A stretch of 64,000 nucleotides of DNA from Trabulsiella odontotermitis (GTDB taxonomy: Bacteria > Pseudomonadota > Gammaproteobacteria > Enterobacterales > Enterobacteriaceae): NCBI RefSeq assembly GCF_030053895.1, contig NZ_CP125781.1, positions 3,100,001-3,164,000 on the forward strand, read 5' to 3'. The stretch's first letter is position 1. Every line of letters starts with the position of its first letter. The position numbers and the translations under genes are program-made. Under the pieces are notes generated by a model that was given only the letters and a program-made list of their open reading frames with translations, did not search any database and was not told the DNA's origin. Shown here piece by piece: positions 8,774 through 17,530 of the stretch.

Positions 8774-10086
8774 GTGGTAAATCCAATAAGATGGGCGTTG
8801 TACAGCTCACCATCCTGACGATAGTGAACATGATGGGCTCCGGCATCATCATGTTGCCCACCAAACTGGCGGAAGTGGGGACTATCTCCATTATCTCCTG
8901 GCTGGTCACTGCGGTAGGATCGACGGCGCTGGCGTACGCTTTCGCCAAATGCGGGATGTTCAGCCGCAAATCAGGCGGGATGGGCGGTTATGCCGAATAT
9001 GCTTTCGGTAAATCCGGTAACTTCATGGCGAACTACACCTACGGCGTATCACTGCTGATCGCCAACGTGGCTATCGCCATCTCCGCAGTCGGCTACGGCA
9101 CCGAGTTGATCGGTGCCACCCTGTCGCCGGTACAGATTGCACTGGCTACCATCGGGGTGCTGTGGCTGTGCACTGTCGCTAACTTCGGCGGCGCACGTAT
9201 CACCGGTCAGATCAGTAGCGTGACCGTGTGGGGGGTTATCATCCCGGTGGTGGGTCTGTGCGTTATCGGCTGGTTCTGGTTCAGCCCGACCCTGTACGCC
9301 AACTCCTGGAACCCGCATAACGTGCCGTTCTTCAGCGCAGTAGGCTCATCCATCGCCATGACGCTGTGGGCCTTCCTCGGTCTGGAATCTGCCTGCGCCA
9401 ACATGGATGTGGTGGAAAACCCGGAACGTAACGTGCCGATCGCCGTACTGGGCGGTACGCTGGGTGCGGCGGTGATTTACATCGTCTCCACCAACGTGAT
9501 TGCCGGTATCGTGCCGAACATGGATCTGGCGAACTCTACCGCGCCGTTCGGTCTGGCGTTTGCGCAGATGTTCACTCCGGAAGTCGGTAAAGTGATCATG
9601 GCGCTGATGGTGATGTCCTGCTGCGGCTCGCTGCTCGGCTGGCAGTTCACTATCGCACAGGTCTTTAAATCTTCTGCAGATGAAGGTTATTTCCCGAAAG
9701 TCTTCTCCCATGTCTCTAAAGCGAATGCACCGCTGAAGGGGATGCTAACCATCGTGATCCTGCAGTCGGTTCTGTCACTGATGACCATTAGTCCGTCGCT
9801 GAACAGCCAGTTCAACGTACTGGTTAACCTGGCGGTGGTGACCAACATCATTCCTTACATTCTGTCGATGGCCGCGCTGGTCATTATTCAGAAAGTGGCG
9901 AATGTGGATGCAGGCAAAGCCCGTGTCGCGAACGTGGTGGCGTTCGTCGGTGCCCTGTACAGCTTCTACGCGCTCTACTCCTCAGGGGAAGAAGCGATGC
10001 TGTGGGGCGCGCTGGCGACCTTCCTCGGCTGGACGCTGTACGGTCTGGTATCACCGCGCTTCGAACTTAAAAACAAACACAGTTAA
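8770..10086 (+). CDS. potE: Putrescine-ornithine antiporter PotE
   Basis: Inner-membrane APC-superfamily exchanger that exports putrescine and imports ornithine, or imports putrescine with H+. The 438-residue product has about 12 hydrophobic segments and the family signature near the N-terminus (VNMMGSGIIMLP). The ATG is embedded in the speF stop codon, giving a four-base overlap and therefore coupling. An upstream in-frame GTG inside speF would add 15 residues and is unlikely. A strong terminator shared with pgm follows. Confidence 0.97.
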   Translation: MSGKSNKMGVVQLTILTIVNMMGSGIIMLPTKLAEVGTISIISWLVTAVGSTALAYAFAKCGMFSRKSGGMGGYAEYAFGKSGNFMANYTYGVSLLIANVAIAISAVGYGTELIGATLSPVQIALATIGVLWLCTVANFGGARITGQISSVTVWGVIIPVVGLCVIGWFWFSPTLYANSWNPHNVPFFSAVGSSIAMTLWAFLGLESACANMDVVENPERNVPIAVLGGTLGAAVIYIVSTNVIAGIVPNMDLANSTAPFGLAFAQMFTPEVGKVIMALMVMSCCGSLLGWQFTIAQVFKSSADEGYFPKVFSHVSKANAPLKGMLTIVILQSVLSLMTISPSLNSQFNVLVNLAVVTNIIPYILSMAALVIIQKVANVDAGKARVANVVAFVGALYSFYALYSSGEEAMLWGALATFLGWTLYGLVSPRFELKNKHS

Positions 10087-10135
10087 TCTGTTCTCCCGGC
10101 AGCGGCTATGCCCGCTGCCGCCATCACGTAATGTA

Positions 10136-10168
10136 AAACAGGCTCCTTGCGGAGCCTGTTCTTTTTTA
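10136..10168. terminator. Bidirectional terminator between potE and pgm
   Basis: AACAGGCTCC and GGAGCCTGTT form a ten-base stem with a TTGC loop, followed by CTTTTTT on the plus strand and preceded by AAAA. It lies between the convergent potE and pgm ends and can serve both. Confidence 0.85.
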
Positions 10169-11806
10169 CGCGTTTTTCAGCACTTCGCTGACAATTTCTA
10201 CCGCTTCTTTCTCAATTTTGCGGCGATGTTCTTCGCCAAGGAAACTTTCGCAATAGATTTTGTAGGCATCTTCCGTGCCAGACGGACGCGCAGCAAACCA
10301 GCCGTTGTCAGTCATCACTTTCAGACCGCCGATGGACGCCCCGTTGCCCGGAGCTGCCGTCAGGCGGGCGGTGATCGGGTCACCGGCCAGCGTGCTGGCG
10401 CTCACCATTTCCGGCGACAGCTTAGACAGGGCCGCTTTCTGCGCGGATGTCGCCGCCGCCTGCAGACGGTTGTAGCTCGGCGCGCCAAAGCGCTGGGCCA
10501 GCTCATCATAATGCTGCTGCGGGTTCTTACCGGTGACCGCGGTAATTTCAGCCGCCAGCAGGCACATGATGATGCCGTCTTTATCCGTCGACCATGGCGT
10601 ACCGTCGAAACGCAGGAAAGAAGCCCCTGCGCTCTCTTCGCCACCGAAGCCGAAGCTGCCGTCGAACAGACCATCAACGAACCATTTGAAGCCTACCGGC
10701 ACTTCCACCAGCTTGCGGCCCAGGTCGTTAACCACACGGTCAATCATTGCGGAAGAGACCAGCGTCTTACCGACCGCCACGTCTTTGCCCCACTGCGGAC
10801 GATTCCGGAACAGGTAATTGATTGCTACCGCCAGGTAATGGTTCGGGTTCATCAGCCCTGCCGGGGTGACGATGCCGTGACGGTCGTAATCCGGATCATT
10901 GGCAAACGCCAGGTCAAACTTGTCGCGCAGCGCCAACAGGCCCGCCATCGCGCACTCGGAAGAGCAGTCCATACGGATAGCGCCGTCTTTGTCGAGATGC
11001 ATAAAGCGGAAGGTCTGATCGACCTGATCGTTCACGATGGTGAGATCAAGTTTGTAGAATTCAGCAATGCGTTTCCAGTATTCGATCCCGGAGCCGCCGA
11101 GCGGATCAACGCCCAGTTTCAGGCCCGCTTTCTGGATAGCCGCCATATCGACGATATCCGCGAGGCCCTCAACAAACGGCTGCACCAGATCCAGCGCCTT
11201 CACGCGGCCGCTTTTCCAGGCGTCATCCAGCGTGATGCGTTTAACGTCTTTCAGACCGTTCGCCAGCAACTGGTTCGCGCGGTCTTCAACCACTTTGGTG
11301 ACGTTAGTGTCCGCTGGGCCGCCATTGGGCGGGTTGTACTTGATGCCGCCGTCTTCCGGCGGGTTATGCGATGGCGTAATCACAATACCATCCGCCAGCG
11401 CGCCGCCTTTTTTGTTGTGAACCAGAATGGCGTTTGAAACGGCAGGCGTCGGCGTAAAGCCGTTCTCTTCCTGCACGATGATATCAACGCCGTTGGCGGC
11501 CAGTACTTCAAGCACAGAAATGAACGCCGGTTCCGACAGCGCGTGAGTATCCTTGCCCACGAAGCACGGTCCGGTGATGCCGTTTTTGGCGCGGTCTTCA
11601 GCGATAGCCTGGGCAATCGCCAGAATATGCTGTTCGTTAAAGCTGTGACGTTCGGCGCTGCCACGGTGACCGGACGTACCGAATTTCACCGCATGTTCAA
11701 CATTATTGACATCCGGTTTCAGCACATAGTACTGAGACGTCAGCTGAGCGACGTTAATCAAATCACTTTGTTGTGCAGGCTGACCTGCACGCGGATGGTT
11801 TGCCAT
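10166..11806 (-). CDS. pgm: Phosphoglucomutase Pgm
   Basis: Cytosolic enzyme interconverting glucose 1-phosphate and glucose 6-phosphate, feeding UDP-glucose and glycogen metabolism. The 546-residue product has the phosphoserine loop TPSHNPPEDGG, the metal-binding loop DPDYDRHG, the sugar-binding loop GGEESAG and the phosphate-binding loop RPSGTEDAYK. The chosen ATG (MANHPRAGQPAQQSD) has an AGGACC ribosome binding site and matches the E. coli N-terminus; an upstream ATG adds seven residues. It lies 24 bases downstream of seqA and is probably cotranscribed with it. A long open frame on the opposite strand is a coding shadow. Confidence 0.97.
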   Translation of the reverse strand: MANHPRAGQPAQQSDLINVAQLTSQYYVLKPDVNNVEHAVKFGTSGHRGSAERHSFNEQHILAIAQAIAEDRAKNGITGPCFVGKDTHALSEPAFISVLEVLAANGVDIIVQEENGFTPTPAVSNAILVHNKKGGALADGIVITPSHNPPEDGGIKYNPPNGGPADTNVTKVVEDRANQLLANGLKDVKRITLDDAWKSGRVKALDLVQPFVEGLADIVDMAAIQKAGLKLGVDPLGGSGIEYWKRIAEFYKLDLTIVNDQVDQTFRFMHLDKDGAIRMDCSSECAMAGLLALRDKFDLAFANDPDYDRHGIVTPAGLMNPNHYLAVAINYLFRNRPQWGKDVAVGKTLVSSAMIDRVVNDLGRKLVEVPVGFKWFVDGLFDGSFGFGGEESAGASFLRFDGTPWSTDKDGIIMCLLAAEITAVTGKNPQQHYDELAQRFGAPSYNRLQAAATSAQKAALSKLSPEMVSASTLAGDPITARLTAAPGNGASIGGLKVMTDNGWFAARPSGTEDAYKIYCESFLGEEHRRKIEKEAVEIVSEVLKNA

Positions 11807-11830
11807 TGCCTGGTCCTTCTTATGCAAGGG

Positions 11831-12385
11831 TTAAATTGTGCCGCAAACCTTTTCAATCAATTCCGCGGGGAACTGCATTGACTGCATGATGTGCTCGATC
11901 ATGCTGCATTTACGGCCCGTATTCGTGTTGGTTATCACCCAGTATGGCGTATCAGGCACCTGTTTGGGCTTTGTTTGATTGCCATTTTTCAGCAGCGTTT
12001 GCTCGTCCGCCGCGAAATAAACCCGGGTACGACCGTGGAGCGATTCCGTCGCATCGGCAAACGCGCTGTTGTCCAGTTTCCAGAGCGTGGAGAGCACCAG
12101 CATAAAGCGGTTTACCGCTTTCTTTTGTTCTGCGTATTCATCAGAAAGCAGCAGTTCACGCATAGCGCGAACGTTGTCTTTCTTCGGGTTGGCAGATTTA
12201 GCGTCGGTGACCGGCGCCTGAGCGATTGCGGGTGCTGAAACCGTGCGGGTGGCCGGAGCAGCGGTTTGCGTTACGGCGGAAAACTTGAGCATACGCCGTA
12301 AAATGTCGGATGCGGTCTCGCCAATGTGCTGCGTGTGGCTGGCAATATAGCGATAGAGTTCGTCATCAACTTCGATCGTTTTCAT
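11831..12385 (-). CDS. seqA: Negative modulator of replication initiation SeqA
   Basis: Binds hemimethylated GATC sites, sequesters oriC after initiation and organises newly replicated DNA. The 184-residue product has the N-terminal oligomerisation helix (MKTIEVDDELYRYIASHT), a variable Ala/Pro-rich linker, and a highly conserved C-terminal DNA-binding domain (SLHGRTRVYFA, NGNQTKPKQVP, NTNTGRK). The linker carries the differences from the 181-residue E. coli protein. The start is fixed by homology; an upstream extension of 26 residues has no support. It is divergent from ybfF and heads a seqA-pgm transcription unit. Confidence 0.97.
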   Translation of the reverse strand: MKTIEVDDELYRYIASHTQHIGETASDILRRMLKFSAVTQTAAPATRTVSAPAIAQAPVTDAKSANPKKDNVRAMRELLLSDEYAEQKKAVNRFMLVLSTLWKLDNSAFADATESLHGRTRVYFAADEQTLLKNGNQTKPKQVPDTPYWVITNTNTGRKCSMIEHIMQSMQFPAELIEKVCGTI

Positions 12386-12568
12386 CTTAATCCAGTGATA
12401 TATCTTTTCTGAATACAAGTCGTTGGGATTATAAGTACAAAACCCAACCGCGGATAGCGTCAAACCAGGATGGCGGCAAAATCCAGATTAGTTCCTGGTC
12501 TTGCGGCCGGGCGGCAGAATGTTCACCATGATACCCTAACCCGACAGAGCGAAATAAAGAACTTTACT

Positions 12569-13336
12569 ATGATTTTGAATACCCGAGCGCAAACTGCACA
12601 AAACCTGCACAAGAATTCTCCCATCCTTCTGGTACATGGTCTGTTCGGCAGTCTCGACAACCTCGGCGTGCTGGCACGCGATCTGGTGAGCGACCACGAT
12701 GTTTACCAGGTCGATATGCGTAACCACGGCCTGTCGCCGCGTTCAGCGGTCATGAATTACCCGGCAATGGCGCAGGATCTGCTCGACACGCTGGACGAAT
12801 ACCACCTGGAAAAGGCGATTGTCGTTGGTCACTCTATGGGCGGTAAAGCCGCGATGGCGCTGACCGCGCTGGCCCCGTCACGTGTGGAAAAACTGGTCGC
12901 CATTGATATTGCGCCGGTGGATTATCAGGTGCGCCGCCATGATGCGATCTTCGCGGCTATTAATGCCGTTACCGATGCCGGCGCCACGACCCGTCAGCAG
13001 GCGGCCAGCGTTATGCGTGAACAATTAAAAGAAGAAGGCGTGATTCAGTTTCTGCTGAAGTCCTTCATTGATGGCCAGTGGCGGTTTAACGTGCCGGTGC
13101 TGTGGGAGCAGTATCCACATATCGTCGGCTGGGAAACCATCCCGGCGTGGAACCACCCTGCCCTGTTCATTCCTGGCGGCAATTCGCCGTACGTCACCGA
13201 AGCGTACCGCGACGCCTTGCTCTCCCAGTTCCCGCAGGCGCGGGCGCATGTGATTGCCGGTGCCGGACATTGGGTGCATGCGGAAAAACCTGATGCGGTG
13301 CTGCGCGCCATTCGCCGCTACCTTGCCGACGCCTGA
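12569..13336 (+). CDS. ybfF: Alpha/beta-hydrolase esterase YbfF
   Basis: Cytosolic esterase of the alpha/beta-hydrolase fold; E. coli YbfF hydrolyses acyl-CoA and other esters in vitro, but the physiological substrate is unclear. The 255-residue protein shows the oxyanion region HGLFGSLDN, the nucleophile elbow GHSMGGK, and the catalytic His in GAGHWVHAEKPD. I used the ATG giving MILNTRAQTAQN, which matches the family; the frame is open 33 codons further upstream without conserved sequence. It is divergent from seqA. Confidence 0.94.
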   Translation: MILNTRAQTAQNLHKNSPILLVHGLFGSLDNLGVLARDLVSDHDVYQVDMRNHGLSPRSAVMNYPAMAQDLLDTLDEYHLEKAIVVGHSMGGKAAMALTALAPSRVEKLVAIDIAPVDYQVRRHDAIFAAINAVTDAGATTRQQAASVMREQLKEEGVIQFLLKSFIDGQWRFNVPVLWEQYPHIVGWETIPAWNHPALFIPGGNSPYVTEAYRDALLSQFPQARAHVIAGAGHWVHAEKPDAVLRAIRRYLADA

Positions 13337-13469
13337 ATGCTTAAAAACTCAGCGACCGCGCGCCAGAATGGCTGCGGTCGTTGGCGTGGGGGTTTCGCTG
13401 ATGTATGATGGCGCGCTATCCATCCGGGCAATGGCCTGGTTGTTTGTTTCCCCGAAGTCACTCTGAATC

Positions 13470-13763
13470 ATGGCAAAAGAACAAACGGACCGTACGACAT
13501 TAGATTTGTTCGCAAATGAGCGTCGCCCGGGAAGACCGAAAACCAATCCGCTCTCGCGTGACGAACAGTTACGCATCAATAAGCGCAATCAGCTCAAACG
13601 CGATAAAGTTCGCGGTCTGAAGCGTGTTGAGCTCAAGCTCAACAACGATGCCGTGGACGCGTTAAATGAACTGGCCGATGCCCGCAATATGAGCCGCAGC
13701 GAACTCATCGAAGAGATCCTGTTGAGCCAGCTTGCCAGCCTGCATCGCCAGGAAAACCGCTGA
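13470..13763 (+). CDS. ybfE: Small ribbon-helix-helix-like protein YbfE
   Basis: A 97-residue basic protein. Its C-terminal half (RVELKLNNDAVDALNELADARNMSRSELIEEIL) has the pattern of a ribbon-helix-helix DNA-binding domain, and the N-terminal half is rich in Arg and Lys. The E. coli counterpart is reported as LexA-regulated and otherwise uncharacterised. I could not find a convincing CTG-N10-CAG LexA box in the 130 bases upstream, so SOS control is not evident here. It precedes fldA in the same direction. Confidence 0.9.
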   Translation: MAKEQTDRTTLDLFANERRPGRPKTNPLSRDEQLRINKRNQLKRDKVRGLKRVELKLNNDAVDALNELADARNMSRSELIEEILLSQLASLHRQENR

Positions 13764-13913
13764 AAAAGCGCAAAAAACACATTTTCATGTAGCAGAGAGT
13801 GCAGTCCGGCATGATTGCTGTTTCCGTGCACTTCTCTGTTCTGCTATGATTGCCCTTATCTGTGGGCAATATGCCACCACCATATCATTTAGTTTCAAGA
13901 GGTTATTTTACTC

Positions 13914-14444
13914 ATGGCAATCGTAGGCATCTTTTTCGGCAGCGACACCGGTAATACCGAAAATATCGCGAAAATGATTCAAAAACAGCTTGGTAAAGAC
14001 GTTGCCGACGTGCATGACATTGCAAAAAGCAGCAAAGAAGATATCGAAGCGTTCGATCTCCTGCTGTTGGGCATTCCGACCTGGTACTACGGTGAAGCAC
14101 AGTGCGACTGGGACGACTTTTTCCCGTCGCTGGAAGAGATAGACTTTACCGGGAAACTGGTAGCCCTGTTTGGCTGTGGCGACCAGGAAGACTATGCTGA
14201 ATACTTCTGCGACGCGCTGGGAACCATCCGCGACATCATCGAACCGCGCGGCGCGATCATTGTCGGTCACTGGCCGACAGCGGGTTATCACTTCGAAGCC
14301 TCTAAAGGGCTGGCGGATGACGACCACTTTGTCGGTCTGGCAATTGACGAAGATCGTCAACCGGAACTGACTGCTGAGCGCGTTGAAAAGTGGGTCAAAC
14401 AGGTTGCCGAAGAACTTAATCTGGAAGCCATTAAAAACGCATAA
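13914..14444 (+). CDS. fldA: Flavodoxin 1 FldA
   Basis: FMN-containing low-potential electron carrier that reduces radical-SAM and other enzymes (for example biotin synthase, MiaB and IspG/H). The 176-residue product has the FMN phosphate loop GSDTGNTENIA near the N-terminus, the isoalloxazine-stacking segments IPTWYYGEAQCDWDD and GCGDQEDYAEYFCDALG, and is strongly acidic. Length equals the E. coli protein. A hairpin CGGTGCGAT/ATCGCACCG follows the stop (14453-14476) without a clear T tract. fur lies 294 bases downstream. Confidence 0.97.
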   Translation: MAIVGIFFGSDTGNTENIAKMIQKQLGKDVADVHDIAKSSKEDIEAFDLLLLGIPTWYYGEAQCDWDDFFPSLEEIDFTGKLVALFGCGDQEDYAEYFCDALGTIRDIIEPRGAIIVGHWPTAGYHFEASKGLADDDHFVGLAIDEDRQPELTAERVEKWVKQVAEELNLEAIKNA

Positions 14445-14656
14445 GGCGTGAGCGGTGCGATGAATAAATCGCACCGTATTAATAGATAAAAGCAATCAAA
14501 TTTATCGCTACAAATTTTTAACTTTTAAGCGCATGCCTGTACAATGACAGCTGATTTAACGAGGTTCGTTCATTAGCTTTGCTGGTAGTGCCTCGTTTTT
14601 GAAAGCATAGTATGCCAGGCGCTTGCAGTTTTCATTTATACATGGCAGTTCTATAA

Positions 14657-14746
14657 TTGAGACGCATTCTACCGGGCGCATTCTCTGTGAGACTTCCACT
14701 TCAGGAAGTGAATCGTTTAGCAACAGGACAGATTCCGCATGACTGA
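14657..14746 (+). CDS. uof: Candidate upstream ORF of fur (uof)
   Basis: An open frame runs from a TTG through CGCATTCTACCGGGC to a TGA at 14744-14746, overlapping the first codons of fur (ATGACTGA). It is about 29 codons from the TTG or 19 from an internal GTG at 14687. In E. coli a 28-codon ORF, uof, overlaps fur in this way; fur translation is coupled to it and RyhB represses uof. The overlap is visible; which codon starts translation is uncertain, as no strong ribosome binding site is evident. Confidence 0.45.
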   Translation: MRRILPGAFSVRLPLQEVNRLATGQIPHD

Positions 14747-15191
14747 CAACAATACCGCATTAAAGAAGGCCGGCCTGAAAGTCACGCTTCCACGGTTAAA
14801 GATTCTGGAAGTACTCCAGGAGCCGGATAACCACCATGTCAGTGCGGAAGATCTATACAAGCGTCTGATTGACATGGGTGAAGAGATTGGGCTGGCAACG
14901 GTCTATCGCGTGCTCAACCAGTTTGATGACGCCGGTATCGTAACCCGCCACAATTTTGAAGGCGGCAAATCGGTTTTTGAACTGACGCAGCAGCACCACC
15001 ACGATCATCTGATCTGCCTGGATTGCGGCAAAGTGATCGAGTTCAGCGATGACTCTATCGAAGCGCGTCAGCGTGAAATTGCCTCACGCCATGGCATCCG
15101 CCTGACCAACCACAGCCTGTACCTGTATGGTCACTGCGCTGAAGGCGATTGCCGCGAAGATGAACACGCGCACGACGCCGTGGAAAAATAA
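14739..15191 (+). CDS. fur: Ferric uptake regulator Fur
   Basis: Global iron-responsive repressor that binds Fe2+ as a dimer and occupies Fur boxes of iron-uptake genes and ryhB. The 150-residue protein has an N-terminal winged helix (recognition helix around GLATVYRVLNQFDDAG), the His-rich hinge QQHHHDHLICLDCGK with Cys93 and Cys96, and a second Cys pair (Cys133, Cys138). It is two residues longer than E. coli Fur, in the His-rich tail. Its start overlaps the end of the candidate uof ORF. A strong terminator follows. Confidence 0.98.
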   Translation: MTDNNTALKKAGLKVTLPRLKILEVLQEPDNHHVSAEDLYKRLIDMGEEIGLATVYRVLNQFDDAGIVTRHNFEGGKSVFELTQQHHHDHLICLDCGKVIEFSDDSIEARQREIASRHGIRLTNHSLYLYGHCAEGDCREDEHAHDAVEK

Positions 15192-15207
15192 TCTTCAGCT
15201 ACCCCAG

Positions 15208-15235
15208 AAGCCAGCCTCCGGGCTGGCTTTTTTAT
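15208..15235 (+). terminator. fur terminator
   Basis: AAGCCAGCC and GGCTGGCTT pair around a short loop, followed by TTTTTATT. It lies 17 bases past the fur stop. Confidence 0.85.
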
Positions 15236-15251
15236 TGCCGTTTTTCAGCCA

Positions 15252-15277
15252 AATAAAAAGACCCGCAGCGCGGGCCT
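15252..15277 (-). terminator. chiQ terminator
   Basis: On the minus strand CCCGC/GCGGG forms a GC-rich stem followed by TCTTTTTATTT. It lies just past the chiQ stop and back to back with the fur terminator. Confidence 0.75.
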
Positions 15278-15296
15278 CTCTTCACCATCGAAACGG

Positions 15297-15632
15297 TTAT
15301 GGTTTGTTGTTGCTGCGGATTTCCTGCCAGATGCGATCGCAGTTGGCCTTGACCGCCTGGTCGTTGCCGGTACGGGTCGCCTGAATGCACTGCTGATAAT
15401 CCAGCGTACGCACGGTTTCCTGCGTGGCGAACTGCTCGTGCGCTTTCTCTTTTTTCAGCACGTTCAGCACGCTCTGGCAGGCTTCGAGTTTATCCGGGTT
15501 GCCTTCCGCCGTGTTAATGCAGGCGCTGTAAGCCTCTTTCAGGCGGCTGTCTTCCTTCGGCGCTGGCGTCGTCGGCTGTGCACACGCAACCAGCCCCGAT
15601 GCCATGATAGCGATAAGAATGAGTTTCTTCAT
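15297..15632 (-). CDS. chiQ: ChiQ (YbfN) lipoprotein
   Basis: Small lipoprotein encoded downstream of the chitoporin gene; its molecular role is not established. The 111-residue product has a type II signal peptide with lipobox ASGLVAC and acceptor Cys17, then a soluble domain containing four further Cys residues (SACINTAEG, EACQSV, QQCIQA, ANCDRIW) that could form disulfides. Length is near the 108 residues of E. coli. It lies about 46 bases downstream of chiP on the same strand; since chiP is interrupted by IS150, its expression is likely reduced unless the element supplies a promoter. Confidence 0.92.
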   Translation of the reverse strand: MKKLILIAIMASGLVACAQPTTPAPKEDSRLKEAYSACINTAEGNPDKLEACQSVLNVLKKEKAHEQFATQETVRTLDYQQCIQATRTGNDQAVKANCDRIWQEIRSNNKP

Positions 15633-16160
15633 TATGTCGTCCTTATGTCAGGAGCGGGTTGCCCCGCCCCTGCTGGCATCAGAAAATAGTGAACGGTGCG
15701 ATGACGATAAATTTCACGTCGCGCTCATCCTGGAAGATGTTGCCGTAACCGCCACCCCAGCTCGGGATATCGGAGTGGTTGTCGTACTGTGTGAAGTGAA
15801 GTTTGAGCATCGTGCCTTTGGCACGGCCTTCCTGCACGGTGTACATCGCGTCCAGGCTGTAGGCAGATTCTTTGATTTTGTTGGAAGCCATGTCTTCACG
15901 CTGGCCCGCACCGTTGATAAACCAGTCAGACGGTTTCGCATCCCATGCATAGACGTAAGAAGCACCGACCGCCCAGCCAGGCAGATCCCAGTTTTTCAGG
16001 TCATACATCGCGCCGAAGAAGACCGCTTTTTCACCGTTGGCGTTGAAGTCTGAGCGGTTATCCCACCAGATATCCAGACGACCATTAGAGGAGGCGTAGG
16101 TCGGCGTCATACGCTGCAGGAAGTAGCCCTGCTGTGTACTGACCCCAAAAAGTTGGACAG

Positions 16161-17012
16161 TTAAACACGAGGCACATAGGTCTGGGTTCGATATTCAATT
16201 GGACTCAGACCTTTTAATTTCAGGCTAATTCTTCTGCTGTTGTAGTAGTCAATATATTCCGTAACAGCATCCTTCAGTTCGCTTATATTACTGAACTCGT
16301 CAAGATAAAAACACTCCGACTTTAAGGTTCCAAAGAAACATTCCACGACTGCATTATCCAGACAATTGCCTTTTCTGGACATGCTCTGTGTAATGCCTTG
16401 TTCTTTAAGGATGTTTTGATACCTTCTCATACGATACTGCCATCCCTGGTCAGAGTGCAGAATAGGATGCTCGTGAGGCTTAAGCTTTTTGAATGCCTGA
16501 TCGAGCATATTCTCGACCATGTTCATCACAGGTCTTTCCGACAGGCTGTAAGAAATAACTTCGTTGTTGAAGAGATCTATTACTGGAGACAAATACAGCT
16601 TTCGCCCATTGACTGCAAATTCAGTAACGTCGGTAACCCACTTCTCGTTTGGCCGTGTAGCCTTGAAATCCCTTTGGAGAACATTGGGGGCGGTTTGCCC
16701 TACCTCTCCTCTGTAGGAGCTGTATCGCTTGACCTTAATCGCTGCCTTAAGCGAGAGGGTTCCCATCAGGCGCTGAACGGCTTTATGGTTAATCCGTTCC
16801 CCGTCTCGATGGAGAGACAACGTTACCCTACGGTATCCGTAACGACCTTTATTCTCGTGATAAATCTCACCAATACGCTTTTTAACATCCGCATACTTAT
16901 CAGGCTTGCTGAGAGCCTTTAGATGGTAATAAAACGTACTGCGCGGTATCTCCGCTGCCTTGAGAAGCTCATCAAGAGGGTAAAACTGCCTTAGCTCGTT
17001 GAGTACTTTCAC
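16161..17012 (-). CDS. insK: IS150 transposase, catalytic part InsK (orfB)
   Basis: Catalytic integrase-core region of an IS3-family transposase, 283 residues. The DDE triad is visible: Asp in WVTDVTEFA, Asp in LHSDQGWQYR and Glu in DNAVVECFFGTLKSE, with a preceding HTH_21-type segment (YHENKGRYGYRRVTL). It overlaps the end of insJ by four bases in another frame. The full transposase is made by ribosomal frameshifting from insJ; InsK alone may also be made. No internal stop or truncation is seen. Confidence 0.93.
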   Translation of the reverse strand: MKVLNELRQFYPLDELLKAAEIPRSTFYYHLKALSKPDKYADVKKRIGEIYHENKGRYGYRRVTLSLHRDGERINHKAVQRLMGTLSLKAAIKVKRYSSYRGEVGQTAPNVLQRDFKATRPNEKWVTDVTEFAVNGRKLYLSPVIDLFNNEVISYSLSERPVMNMVENMLDQAFKKLKPHEHPILHSDQGWQYRMRRYQNILKEQGITQSMSRKGNCLDNAVVECFFGTLKSECFYLDEFSNISELKDAVTEYIDYYNSRRISLKLKGLSPIEYRTQTYVPRV

Positions 17013-17530
17013 TTTTTCGCGGGATGAGCTAAGGCTTTCAGCTTTTTTAGATACGTAAGCCGCATTTCAAGGAATCGAACTTGTCTTTCAAGATCCTCAA
17101 TACGTCGGTCTTTCGACAGCTCCAATGCTAACGCCGCTTTTTCTGGATCAACTGACATTGTAATGTTTCTTTTGGTGCCGATCTTGAGTGCGCGTAAACC
17201 AGCTTCTCCGTGCTCCTCATAGACTTTCAGCCACTTGGCTACAGAACCACTACCAGCAAGCATAAAGTGAGCAGCAGCCTGATTGAGGGACATCTGCTGC
17301 TCGGTCACGGCTTTCACGACCTTAATGCGCAACTCTGGATCAGCACTAACGCCTTTAGGTTTGGGAATTAAACCTTTTTCTCCATGTTTTTCATAGAGGG
17401 CAACCCACGTCCTGACCTGGGTTCGAGGCACACCAAAACGTGCAGAGATGATCCTGTAACCATCATCAGTTGTGAAGTAGTGATTCACGACTTCAAGGCG
17501 CTTTTCGAAGGGGTATTTTGGCTTTGACAT
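17009..17530 (-). CDS. insJ: IS150 DNA-binding protein InsJ (orfA)
   Basis: N-terminal part of the IS150 transposase: 173 residues with two helix-turn-helix segments (YRIISARFGVPRTQVRTWV and MSLNQAAAHFML) and a C-terminal leucine-heptad region (IEDLERQVRFLEMRLTYLKKL) for multimerisation. Near its 3' end the coding strand has CTA AAA AAG, a classic A6G slippery heptamer (17042-17048), where a -1 shift fuses InsJ to InsK. The reading frame starts 47 bases inside the IS end. Confidence 0.93.
   Translation of the reverse strand: MSKPKYPFEKRLEVVNHYFTTDDGYRIISARFGVPRTQVRTWVALYEKHGEKGLIPKPKGVSADPELRIKVVKAVTEQQMSLNQAAAHFMLAGSGSVAKWLKVYEEHGEAGLRALKIGTKRNITMSVDPEKAALALELSKDRRIEDLERQVRFLEMRLTYLKKLKALAHPAKK

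Noticed and set aside
13337..13469. A LexA box expected before ybfE
   Set aside because: No CTG-N10-CAG palindrome of acceptable quality was found, so no operator is listed.
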